Source: Symsagittifera roscoffensis (Eukaryota > Xenacoelomorpha > Acoela > Convolutidae). From it: a DNA stretch of 60,000 nucleotides. Position 1 is the stretch's first letter. Every line of letters starts with the position of its first letter. Below, one piece after another: positions 18,763 through 27,924 of this stretch. A program made the translations under genes and the position numbers. Under the pieces are notes generated by a model, which saw only the letters and a program-made list of their open reading frames with translations, had not been told where the DNA came from and ran no database searches. Location: the NCBI RefSeq assembly GCF_963678635.1, contig NC_087066.1:64001-124000 (forward strand), in the 5' to 3' direction.

Positions 18763-21439
18763 TGATTTCATACTCACAAACAGAACATGTGCGATAGCAA
18801 TCACCGCAGACATGAGTTTTAGGACGGCGCTAGCGGCAGATTTCAAGAGGGAATACAAAAACGTGGAATTGCTTTGGAAGCAAAGACCAGGGATAGGGGG
18901 CGTAGCAGCCTTACCCCCGGCGGTGTCGCAGATACCGTGAAAGTACTTATGCTTCTTGGTAACGAGGGCGACAGAGAAGCAGCACGTGGACCCAGAAAAT
19001 CTAGTCTTGTCTTTGACGAGGCTGAGGGACTTCCTTGTGGAAATGGACGTGAAGGAGCTCTCGCTTCCAGTGTACGATCCAAACAGAGGAAGACTGCATC
19101 CTCGGGAATTGTACGCGCTTGTACACGTGATATTCTCCGATACGAACATACAAGTGTATCTACATAAGAAATATTACTTAAGTATAGGCTGAGTGATGTG
19201 CGAGAGGGTGTTAGGCCAAAGACCAAGTTGCATGTAATATGTGATATGTGTGTTATGTTATGTTATGTTATGTGTTAGGTTATTAAGATCATGGGTAAGT
19301 AGGGGTTAGTGACCATGAACAACTAAATGACGATTTTGGGAAAAGATCCGAATTTGGACTGTCCAATCTTAGGTCGAATTCCAAAATTTTAGAAACCAAT
19401 TGATTTTAATAAATTTTAGGATAAATATCTTTTTATCTGAACTGACTTTAAGCAAATTTTAACGATATATGTTAAGGTGAAACTGACCAGTGTGACATTC
19501 GTGATTTCTTTTCTAGATCCTGATTGATCATTTAAATTACTCACTTGAGTCAAATTATCAAATCGAAGTCGAATCAAATCAAACTTGGAAAGAACAGTAT
19601 GGACAATTTCAACCTGGACGAATTGATGGACCTGGCAGAGGCATATGTGGGACCGATGGTAGATGCGATCTATCGTCGGCTGATCGAACGAGACTTCGCT
19701 CTGGAGGACCCAGAGGTGGTCATGTTGCTGACCGCCCTAATCAACATCTTGGGGCACGACAACCGTGGGGACCGCCCCACGGAAGTCCTGTTGATGGCAG
19801 CATATGGAGAAAGAGGAGTACTAGACCGCCCGAACATGAGAGTGATGAGGTGGAGAAACGGGGCTCTCTCAGGGAGTGACTTGGCGAATGAGCCTGGATT
19901 GGGAAGTTCGAGGACTTACCAACCAGGTGAGATGCCAATGCCCTCTAAACCTAAACCTGGGCTGACGAGAATGCATAGGGAGATGAACAGCGAGGCGACC
20001 TCGTCTGGTTCACCACTGAGAGCAGCTGTGCCACCAAAAAGGGCGAAAGTAACACAGAAGGTTCAGACGAACCAAACCATACAAGATCTGGACGAGATGA
20101 ACGCTCAGCTGAAAAGAACGGAGAAGGAGTTAGACGATATGACGAAGACCATGCTGGCGATGGAGGAAGACCGGGACATGTGGAGAAAGTTGTTTGAAGA
20201 CTGCAACAAAAAGCAGGGTCAAAAGATCGAACGCTTAAGACAGGAATATAAAGAGCGATCGGAGCAGGCGGCGTTGACAACGGCCATTGAGAAAGTGATA
20301 CCTGCAAGGGATATTCCTCGTGGGCAGTCCCCGATGGAGCTCTTGACACCTCGAGAAATGAGTCAAACAACGGAGACACGGCTTCCAGCAGAGACGAATC
20401 GAGTAACAATCCCAGATCCTAGTGACACCTTGGGTGATCCCGTCGTAGAACAGACAGTGAGAAAACTGATAGAGACAGCTGGACGATTGGTCGCTAACAA
20501 GAATGCACCAGGTTCCGGGGTGACTGCACCCTATGGAACGATTGACGATACGGGCAGAGTACAACTCTCCCAGACAGTAATCAGACAAGGGATAAGTAAC
20601 GTGACACCACTCATGGGGAGCTCGAGAATCCCAGAGAGGAAAGTAAGGAAGATGCCAGCGAAGAAAGTGTCTCGTGTAATAGACGTGCAGAAGAATAATC
20701 AATTGAAGTATAGTTTCACGGGAGTTCCAGAGACAGATCCGAGAGCCTGCTTCAATCGAGCTACCTGGAGCCCGGCTGTGAACCTGCAGCAACCACCACT
20801 CGGGACATCACACCTGATATTGGGAGACAGCTTAATCAGAGTGCTGTCGAATTTGAGGGTGGCCTTTGGAGGCGCAACGATTGCCCAATTATATCGGATG
20901 GTGGAGCTGATGAATCCAGGGAAGATACCCAATGTGATGATCTTAGTTGGGACGAATGATATCTCCAGAGGATCAGATGAGCAGGAAGCACTGTGGGAAT
21001 CAATGATGGTGTGTTTGTTCACTACTCTCTGGCAGAAGTTCAGTTGCGCGTTACTGACCGTTTGCACGGTGCCAATGAACGCAAGAAGCCTGACAGCATC
21101 AGGAAGAAGGCACAATGAGGGAGTCATGAGATGGAACAACATCTTGAGAAATTTAGCAAATCGAAATGCCGGAAGAATGATCCTCATGGACATTGAACAC
21201 GAATTGAGAGCCATGGATCAACCCAGACTGACCTCGGATGGCATCAGCTTCGACAGTATCGAAGGACAAGCTTGGTTGAATCGAGTCTTCCAAGAACGGT
21301 TGGATGAGCTGGAAGCAGAACTCTTTGACACAGGAGTGCTGAAGGAAGAGGGAACGGTGAGTGATACGGTGATCACCACCTTTGTGCCTCCTAACCTGGA
21401 AACACGCTTGGGTACGGTCCCAGCCGTCACAAATTACCG
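18750..21439 (+). repeat. Internal tandem duplication 2, right unit
   Basis: Right copy. At 18749/18750 the SGNH-like ORF breaks and macrodomain sequence starts again (TACTAACAG, equal to 16045). At 21439 the right copy runs on into the true end of the SGNH-like ORF. Confidence 0.95.
18763..19192 (+). pseudogene. Macrodomain-like segment, third partial copy
   Basis: Duplicate of 16058-16487 including the same in-frame TGA (18936-18938). It lacks the acidic N-terminal half and follows the truncated SGNH-like ORF, so it is debris of duplication 2. Confidence 0.75.
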
Positions 21440-22064
21440 GCAACAAAGCTCCAGCGAACCAGGTCGAAGAACAGACGTGCAAGATCGGTTGGGAGAGGCA
21501 CCGATGAGGAGGACAATTCATCCTAGGAGAAGGATAGGACCTGTCAACCAACCAATCGAAGAAGTAACAGGCACATCTAGATCGGACACTAGATCGGAGA
21601 CGACGAGTACCAGTCGAGAGGAGAGACCGAACAGAGGCTCATTGTTGTGGTCGAGACCCATACCGTCTCCCTGGCATATATACAAGGACGAACTAATGAA
21701 GCTGGACCTACAGAGAGTAAGCTTCATCGAAGATGCAAGGAGGATGCTGAATGGAGCGACGCTATCCGTCAGCAGATTATACTCAATAACCGGCGTAGAC
21801 TGGTTGATAGCCGCTAGCATAAATTTCAGCTCCACGACAGCCTTAAGATTTGCTGGTTTGGAGGGACTGCCCTCCAACAACACAATGGGACCTGTGAATG
21901 CAAGACCGTTGCAAGATGTGAGATTGAACCATGATGAGAGGAATCGTGAAGAAAGACCAGGAAGATTCCTGACGGCGAGAGCGCCGATTGGACAACACGT
22001 GAAGATATTTAGGCAACTGACGACACCACCGGGTCATGTGAAGGAGAGTGGTACCCAAAACTAG
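19599..22064 (+). CDS. Coiled-coil and SGNH/GDSL-hydrolase-like protein of the giant element
   Basis: From the ATG at 19599 the protein is 821 residues; the frame extends upstream without an ATG to 19545. An N-terminal helical region (MDNFNLDELMDLAEAY onward) is followed by a coiled coil at residues ~165-230. At residues ~400-580 there is an SGNH-like domain: block I ILGDSLIR (GDS 409-411), block II Gly near 424 (GGAT), block III VGTNDIS (GTND 451-454) and block V SDGIS (D547). The usual His three residues after the block V Asp is Ser here, so the catalytic triad looks incomplete. The C-terminal 200 residues are basic and unplaced. SGNH/GDSL esterase domains occur in ORF1 of CR1-type LINEs; in a Ty3/gypsy element this would be unusual. 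It sits where env lies in retroviruses. The following ORF overlaps in the -1 frame. Confidence 0.7.
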   Translation: MDNFNLDELMDLAEAYVGPMVDAIYRRLIERDFALEDPEVVMLLTALINILGHDNRGDRPTEVLLMAAYGERGVLDRPNMRVMRWRNGALSGSDLANEPGLGSSRTYQPGEMPMPSKPKPGLTRMHREMNSEATSSGSPLRAAVPPKRAKVTQKVQTNQTIQDLDEMNAQLKRTEKELDDMTKTMLAMEEDRDMWRKLFEDCNKKQGQKIERLRQEYKERSEQAALTTAIEKVIPARDIPRGQSPMELLTPREMSQTTETRLPAETNRVTIPDPSDTLGDPVVEQTVRKLIETAGRLVANKNAPGSGVTAPYGTIDDTGRVQLSQTVIRQGISNVTPLMGSSRIPERKVRKMPAKKVSRVIDVQKNNQLKYSFTGVPETDPRACFNRATWSPAVNLQQPPLGTSHLILGDSLIRVLSNLRVAFGGATIAQLYRMVELMNPGKIPNVMILVGTNDISRGSDEQEALWESMMVCLFTTLWQKFSCALLTVCTVPMNARSLTASGRRHNEGVMRWNNILRNLANRNAGRMILMDIEHELRAMDQPRLTSDGISFDSIEGQAWLNRVFQERLDELEAELFDTGVLKEEGTVSDTVITTFVPPNLETRLGTVPAVTNYRQQSSSEPGRRTDVQDRLGEAPMRRTIHPRRRIGPVNQPIEEVTGTSRSDTRSETTSTSREERPNRGSLLWSRPIPSPWHIYKDELMKLDLQRVSFIEDARRMLNGATLSVSRLYSITGVDWLIAASINFSSTTALRFAGLEGLPSNNTMGPVNARPLQDVRLNHDERNREERPGRFLTARAPIGQHVKIFRQLTTPPGHVKESGTQN

Positions 22065-23977
22065 TGAACCAAGATGGTGATGCCCAGAGATATGGCGGAT
22101 TGACAGCGATAAAGAAAGATGAGACCATCTTCGCCGCCTACGACAAAGCAGAGATGAGAAAGTCCAAAATCATGGTGGTAGCGAATTCAGAGTTCGTGTA
22201 CACCTCTAAGTCTTTGTTTTGGCCGGACGTCATAATGCTGGCCGCAGTTGACCTAGACCTATTGCAATCAGTGTCATTGGCTATAGGGGTACAAAGGCAG
22301 ACAGAAATGAACCCGATATTGATTGTGTTTGCTGGTATCAATGATCATCTACACAGTAGAGGTTTTCTGAGCAGGCTCAGAGATCCTGCAACAGCAGAGA
22401 ACGCAGTATGGCCAGCGATAAAAGACATCCTGGAGTCGATGGGTGAAGTGGTGGACGCGACGAAGGAGGGATCATTCAATAAAGTGACGTTGAGAGTAGT
22501 ATTTGCGTTGTCTCCGGGATATGCACATCTCCCGGATGGACTGAAATTTGTGTATGCAATGGTAGCCTTACTTTCGGAAGGAAAATATGATGTGATCATA
22601 TCAGCCCCGAATCGCATGATAGAAACGGAGAACCTGAGGCCACTTAAGGCTGAACTGCCTGCAGTATGGTCAGATATCTCAAACGCGATGAGAGGATTCA
22701 AGGACCACGCGCAACACATGTTGGTGTTGGACGAAGTGCTGGGGTTGGAACTGTCCAACTTCAGTCGACAACTCAAACTGAAACCAGGAATAGATGACGA
22801 CCATCGAGTGATCACGGCAATGTCCAACGACTTGTGGTTCCGAGCAATGGAAGTGGCAAGTGAAGACACGAGAAGAAAGAATTCACTGGAGACGAGAGCT
22901 CATCTGGAGGCGATGGTGCTGAGAACCAAGCCGGAAGCAAACCAGTGGCTACACCTGAATCCTAGAGTAGCGGCATTGGGTGCAGATGCTTTTCAGCAAG
23001 GCCCAGTGATGATCACTAAGATACACGCCTACTTGTTGAAGGAGGTGAACCTGGCGGAAAATGCCGGAGAAAAGACAGCTGAGTTCGTGAACAGGATGTG
23101 TCAGATTACTCTGGAAACCTTCTGGACCCAGGAAGTGAAGGGACAGGAGGGATTTGAAAGGACAGACAGCATGCTAGAAGGGTTGGGAGCCGGATGGACC
23201 GCGTCCTTCTTGGCAAAAGTTTACCCGAAAGTCTCGCACTATTTGATAAAGGAATTGCTCCAAGCAGTAGTGAAAGTATCGATAGTGGAATTAATAGCCT
23301 TGTTCGTGACATTCGGAGCGGAGAGTTTCGTAAAAGGACCGGCGATACTGCTTACGGATGGAATACAGAACCTGCGACTAGATGGACTTCTGACATTGAT
23401 CGCAATAACCCACGGAAACTTGGGAGGACTAATGAAACTGGCACGTTGTCCAGAGCAGATGAAAGAGAGAGTGAGGAACTTGGATATGAAGAAACCCACG
23501 GACTCATGGAACAAGATAAGAGACCTGAGACACACTCTTATCCAATATCTCTTGCAGCAAAATCGCTTTGGAACCGGAGAAGACGAGACAATTGAAAGAG
23601 AGGAAGATGTTAGACGACATGTTGGAGGCATGCCGCTATTAACAGATCTGAGCTTAGCTATGAGGACCGATCCCTTGGCGCTGATTAGAGGAGTCACGGA
23701 GTTCGTGACAGTGATCTATGGACCAGCAGTCACGTTTGCGTTCCCTGACATTAAAGTGGAAGCATATAGGAGGTCGGTGCTGCACCTGAACCTCATATCG
23801 GCAGTGGACGGTATTACACTGAACTGGTGTGAGCAGCACGCATTGCGGGAGCTCATGAGTGAAGATCTGTTGTTTGCGAAAATATCGGAGCCGGAGATGA
23901 CAGTCATCAATTTTGACGATCACTTCTGTGACCGCATGGGAGAAGTAGAAAGAGGACACATCGAGGTGTTTCCATGA
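22064..23977 (+). CDS. Second SGNH-like ORF of the giant element
   Basis: The frame is open from before 22031, overlaps the end of the previous ORF in the -1 frame, and has its first ATG at 22154 (residue 31 counted from 22064). Counting from that ATG, residues 4-14 end in a strand followed by ANSEF, in the place of the GDS block, and residues 58-68 read VFAGINDHLHS, with a GxND block III. A PGYAHLPDG segment and long helices follow. I read residues 1-200 as a divergent SGNH fold without the canonical GDS; the remaining ~400 residues are unassigned. It could be a second protein, or the other half of one protein with 19599-22064 after a one-base loss. It ends at TGA 23975-23977, overlapping the next ATG (ATGA). 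Confidence 0.55.
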   Translation: MNQDGDAQRYGGLTAIKKDETIFAAYDKAEMRKSKIMVVANSEFVYTSKSLFWPDVIMLAAVDLDLLQSVSLAIGVQRQTEMNPILIVFAGINDHLHSRGFLSRLRDPATAENAVWPAIKDILESMGEVVDATKEGSFNKVTLRVVFALSPGYAHLPDGLKFVYAMVALLSEGKYDVIISAPNRMIETENLRPLKAELPAVWSDISNAMRGFKDHAQHMLVLDEVLGLELSNFSRQLKLKPGIDDDHRVITAMSNDLWFRAMEVASEDTRRKNSLETRAHLEAMVLRTKPEANQWLHLNPRVAALGADAFQQGPVMITKIHAYLLKEVNLAENAGEKTAEFVNRMCQITLETFWTQEVKGQEGFERTDSMLEGLGAGWTASFLAKVYPKVSHYLIKELLQAVVKVSIVELIALFVTFGAESFVKGPAILLTDGIQNLRLDGLLTLIAITHGNLGGLMKLARCPEQMKERVRNLDMKKPTDSWNKIRDLRHTLIQYLLQQNRFGTGEDETIEREEDVRRHVGGMPLLTDLSLAMRTDPLALIRGVTEFVTVIYGPAVTFAFPDIKVEAYRRSVLHLNLISAVDGITLNWCEQHALRELMSEDLLFAKISEPEMTVINFDDHFCDRMGEVERGHIEVFP

Positions 23978-25449
23978 GGCCCTATGACAAAACGAATGGT
24001 GAAATAACCAGAGTGCCTCGTCTCACCGCAGCATATCACAAGGTGAGAGAAGAGACGAAGGACTGGGGCGATTACAAGAAGCTACCGGAGGCAATCCCTG
24101 GATTCCCTCTGATAAGAAGGATGTTGCTCGGAGCAGTCTCCGTAGTACAAACTCCTAGGTTGAGAGCATTCGAAACCAATGAAAGGAGAGTAGGGAATTT
24201 CTCGGTGACGATGGATCCATACTTCGTGGGGAGAAATGCCGCTGTGTTACAGTACACACGATTTGCTTACACGGATCAAGCGACGAGAAGGCGAATAAGC
24301 AACGCCGCTACTCCCAAGCCTGGAAGATTTGTTGAGGAATGGAAGGGACTAGGCTTAGCTCCGATGAGAATGAGAGGCAGGACTGAATTGCCTGAAGCCT
24401 CATTAATCCTGACCAGTGTGAAAAAGGAGATGAAATTTGGAGGAGTATTGCAGACGAGAACCTTCCTAGCACCCTTCGGCTGCGAAGAAATCAAAGTGGT
24501 CCATGGAGAAGAGGAAGATAAATCGGCCGGTACATTGCTCATACCGAGATTCCAGGAAGAAGCCGACAATGACGAACAAGGACCATCGAGTTCGAATAAA
24601 GATAAGTCAGAAGGAGATGACGGACAGGGTGGAAGCCGTCAGACTGAAGAACCCATGCAACAAGATCAAGCTGGTGGGGAAGACGACAGGGCATCGACAG
24701 GAGGAACATCCAGCCTGGATTTTAACATCTTCAGTGATCTTGAAAACAATGCGGATACGTTGGAAACGACTGAGCCAGCGGATGGAGGCACCTCGACACT
24801 GGAGCCTCCGTCAGCCTTTATGGAAATGAAACGGAATTTGCCGGAGAGCAGCTCTCCTGGCAATTCAAGAAATAACGACCAGAGAATCCTCATGGAATCA
24901 CCTCGGAGGAGGAGAATAGAGGCCTCAGCCAGAGTACCTTTCTTGGGAACGCTGCCCGAAGAAGAATGGGAAGTACATCACCGAGACCACGAGAGTAGGA
25001 CGGGATGTAAGCTGGACAGAGTGGCGTTCATGGAAGAAGTCTGGACTGTGATTCAGAGCTATGGGACCCAGTCCATCCTCAAAACAGGTCTCAATCAACC
25101 CTTGATGAGACAAGTACTTGACAAGCTTGATGAGTGTGAAGGGAGACTGAGTGAGTTATTGATCGACTCAGCCACTGATGAGAGTGAAGCGAATTCTCCC
25201 ATCAAGATGACACCGCAGGACGATGAAGGAGAGGTGGTGTACCTGTCAAGAACCAGGAGAGGGACGATACGATCGAAAATGGTGATTGATAAAATCAATG
25301 CGATGAAAATGAAGTTAGGCAGCAGAGTGATGCCGAGGAGAATTGGAAAGACGAAAGTGGATTCAGAAATATCGATGAAAGCTGGTAACTCAGCGAAAAG
25401 AAAAAGAGTCGAGGAAGTCATGGATTTGGGGCAAGGTGATTATCAATAG
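23974..25449 (+). CDS. Unknown ORF A, start of a 1.5-kcodon frame (giant element)
   Basis: Starts with ATG in an ATGA overlap with the previous stop, a pattern that can couple termination to reinitiation in some retroelements. It has 491 codons. Residues 1-180 look folded (mixed strands and helices, rich in Arg and aromatic residues), and residues ~190-310 are acidic, Ser/Glu/Asp/Gln-rich and disordered. No family recognised. TAG at 25447-25449 is in frame with the following ATG ORFs, so 23974-28509 reads as one frame broken by three stops. Confidence 0.6.
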   Translation: MRPYDKTNGEITRVPRLTAAYHKVREETKDWGDYKKLPEAIPGFPLIRRMLLGAVSVVQTPRLRAFETNERRVGNFSVTMDPYFVGRNAAVLQYTRFAYTDQATRRRISNAATPKPGRFVEEWKGLGLAPMRMRGRTELPEASLILTSVKKEMKFGGVLQTRTFLAPFGCEEIKVVHGEEEDKSAGTLLIPRFQEEADNDEQGPSSSNKDKSEGDDGQGGSRQTEEPMQQDQAGGEDDRASTGGTSSLDFNIFSDLENNADTLETTEPADGGTSTLEPPSAFMEMKRNLPESSSPGNSRNNDQRILMESPRRRRIEASARVPFLGTLPEEEWEVHHRDHESRTGCKLDRVAFMEEVWTVIQSYGTQSILKTGLNQPLMRQVLDKLDECEGRLSELLIDSATDESEANSPIKMTPQDDEGEVVYLSRTRRGTIRSKMVIDKINAMKMKLGSRVMPRRIGKTKVDSEISMKAGNSAKRKRVEEVMDLGQGDYQ

Positions 25450-25464
25450 TCCGGCACAGATAGA

Positions 25465-26205
25465 ATGTTAACTGATATAGCGATGGTGCCACCCATTCTC
25501 ATGGCGGGGATAAAGTCAACCGGTTATAAATCCAAAAGGAGTGACCGCACTCTGACTGGAGCAACTTTAGAAATGGAAATACTCAGTCAATGTGGAGAGA
25601 GTAAAATGAGGGATTTCAAGCCATCTCCTATGAATCATGGAAAGGGGAGTGTTGCAGGACAACTAACACCAGTGGAATACAACAGACTAACAGTGTCTGA
25701 GACAGTGTCGATAGATGAACCCACCGGTGGATACATGGAAAAGTTGGAATACCGAAACTCGGCTAGAGGGCATGTAATGGCCCTGGAAGACGAAAAAGCC
25801 ATGGAGGGTTATCTGGAAACAATGTTGCAGGGCACCACCCTCAAGCAGAAGGCGTATGGAACTTTGGCGTCGTCTGACGTACAGGCGGAAACAATCGAGC
25901 AGTTAGTGAGCCTTCCATGGAAAGCAGTAGTATTGAGGTATTTCGAAGAAGAAATGAGGACTACGCCAAGAATACATGCTCTCGTGGCAGTACCTTACGT
26001 AAGGACAGAATTACAACTCAGGTTCGCCTGGTGCATGATGGGACTGACTCGCGAAGAATATGACTCAGAAGAAAGAAAGAGGTCAAAAGAAGAAAAGGTG
26101 TTCCTTATGACGAATCTGAGGGATCTGATAGTCCAGGAGGGAGCAGCAGTAGCGTGTGCGAAGCGGAGAGATGCTCTCTGTTTCATTCGATTCCTGATAG
26201 AGTAG
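25465..26205 (+). CDS. Unknown ORF B, same frame (giant element)
   Basis: 246 codons from an ATG 16 bases after the TAG of ORF A and in the same frame. It is a mixed alpha/beta-looking sequence with no Cys-rich or transmembrane region and no recognised family. It ends at TAG 26203-26205. Because the frame is kept, this is likely the continuation of ORF A; independent initiation at its ATG is possible. Confidence 0.5.
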   Translation: MLTDIAMVPPILMAGIKSTGYKSKRSDRTLTGATLEMEILSQCGESKMRDFKPSPMNHGKGSVAGQLTPVEYNRLTVSETVSIDEPTGGYMEKLEYRNSARGHVMALEDEKAMEGYLETMLQGTTLKQKAYGTLASSDVQAETIEQLVSLPWKAVVLRYFEEEMRTTPRIHALVAVPYVRTELQLRFAWCMMGLTREEYDSEERKRSKEEKVFLMTNLRDLIVQEGAAVACAKRRDALCFIRFLIE

Positions 26206-26238
26206 ATTTCAGTACCTGCATTAAACACTTGTGTTAAA

Positions 26239-27912
26239 ATGTTGAGGGAAGGTGATGAGCGAACGAAAGCCTTGTTCTTGCTAGCACTGCTGGACATGCA
26301 GCAAAGTAAACCGATGAGGGTGAACATGAAAGAACCTGAAGAATTGGAACCCATGAAAAAGATAGATGAGAATCGGAGATTCTCAAACAAGGAGCTGAGA
26401 CTCACTAAAGAATCTATGGGAGCATTGCCGAAATCCAGTGAATACTGTGGACCGATCAAGAAGAAGTCATATAGCTATGTATCCGGGATCATAGGGATAG
26501 CGTACAATCCTTTCCTGAGTGAAGACATACGTGATTGCTTCTTTGATTATGAGCAGGCGGTGTTACTAAGATTCTGGACGTCCAGAATTGTAACGATCAA
26601 GAGCGTTAACAATCCACAGGCCAAATTGGGACTGGTCTTGGAAGAAGAGGTGACTGCACATTCAGTACCAAAATCCGACAAGAGAGTGGAGTTTGGGTTG
26701 GGATTCTCAGATGAGTTACTGAGAACGAGCTTGATGGCAGTGTGGGAATTGATGAGGCCATCATGGTGTCCTAGTCCCAACGCTGACTCAATATTAAGGG
26801 CGACACAAGACGTACAAAGGGAACTGAATGCAGACTGTAACCTGCGTGACCTCAACATCATATATAATGTGATGATAACAGCCTCTAAGAACAACGGAGA
26901 AGATAAAGTGGAGTTGCCTGGCTGGGGACCAGAAGACTGGGTCAAACCTGGTAGCTGTCTGGCGGAAGTCTGTGGACTAGAGGGTCACGTTTGTGGAAGT
27001 CTAGACTGTGTGAAAACCCTGGAGAAACAACATAAGCAATTGACAGTATTGTTTGGAAATGTAGTGATGAAAGCAAGAACGGAAACGGAACTGATAGCAG
27101 ATTGCCATGGAGGAACTGATGTGAATCTAGTGACAGCACTCGGATTCTACAGCATGTTTGGTTCTTTAGAGTCACTATTGAATCTAGAACATAAACATGA
27201 GATGGTCACAGCCATCAGCGTAGAAGTATTCCCAGGAGTTCTGCAGACTGAGCAGAAGTATATAGGAAAATGGAGGGAAGCAATCGAGACAGAAATGAAC
27301 ATCAGACACAGCGAAACTTATTGTAGACCGTCAGGAGCACGATATTTGGTGGGTTCAACGTTGGCTCCAATGTGCAAGAGCAGGTATCCTGTACATTTCG
27401 TAGCTGTGGACGTGAAGAGTACAAGAACGATTGTGGATCAAGCCTTCTCAGTGCCGAAGTGGGTGAGGTTGGCGAGAATGTCTGAAAAGTCCTACGAGTT
27501 ACTATGTAAGATGTTCTCAGCAGTCCCAGGGAGAACCAAAGAAGAATTGGAGTCAATACTAGGAAAGAAGTTCATGGGATACGTGAGCGGGAACTTCAGT
27601 GACTTTGAGAAACAGAAACAGAGAGGATCAACTGTCACAGATTACAATGCAGTAGATGAGAATGATGAAATTCACCGAGTGATGATGGAAGTGGAACCAT
27701 TGCTGGAAGCTTCGGGAAAACGTAATTGGAGGAGCATCATGTTGACGCATGACGAGTTTCCTTGCCACTGCTTGTTGCAGACCTGGTGGTATCCCAAGCG
27801 TAGTAATCTGATGTTGATCTGGGACTCTGGAGAGCTGCTCTCCATGGTTTTGCCAGATTCATCACAGCCCGTAACAGTAGTGATAGTGGGAGTTATGATG
27901 GCGATACGATGA
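26239..27912 (+). CDS. Unknown ORF C, same frame (giant element)
   Basis: 557 codons starting at an ATG 34 bases after ORF B and in the same frame. It is predominantly helical with scattered Cys; the segment GSCLAEVCGLEGHVCGSLDC (residues ~238-257) is a Cys cluster that could bind metal. No family recognised, and there is no clear signal peptide or fusion peptide, so it is not obviously an envelope protein. It ends at TGA 27910-27912, and the frame again stays open afterwards. Confidence 0.5.
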   Translation: MLREGDERTKALFLLALLDMQQSKPMRVNMKEPEELEPMKKIDENRRFSNKELRLTKESMGALPKSSEYCGPIKKKSYSYVSGIIGIAYNPFLSEDIRDCFFDYEQAVLLRFWTSRIVTIKSVNNPQAKLGLVLEEEVTAHSVPKSDKRVEFGLGFSDELLRTSLMAVWELMRPSWCPSPNADSILRATQDVQRELNADCNLRDLNIIYNVMITASKNNGEDKVELPGWGPEDWVKPGSCLAEVCGLEGHVCGSLDCVKTLEKQHKQLTVLFGNVVMKARTETELIADCHGGTDVNLVTALGFYSMFGSLESLLNLEHKHEMVTAISVEVFPGVLQTEQKYIGKWREAIETEMNIRHSETYCRPSGARYLVGSTLAPMCKSRYPVHFVAVDVKSTRTIVDQAFSVPKWVRLARMSEKSYELLCKMFSAVPGRTKEELESILGKKFMGYVSGNFSDFEKQKQRGSTVTDYNAVDENDEIHRVMMEVEPLLEASGKRNWRSIMLTHDEFPCHCLLQTWWYPKRSNLMLIWDSGELLSMVLPDSSQPVTVVIVGVMMAIR

Positions 27913-27924
27913 CTGGAAGCTCAT

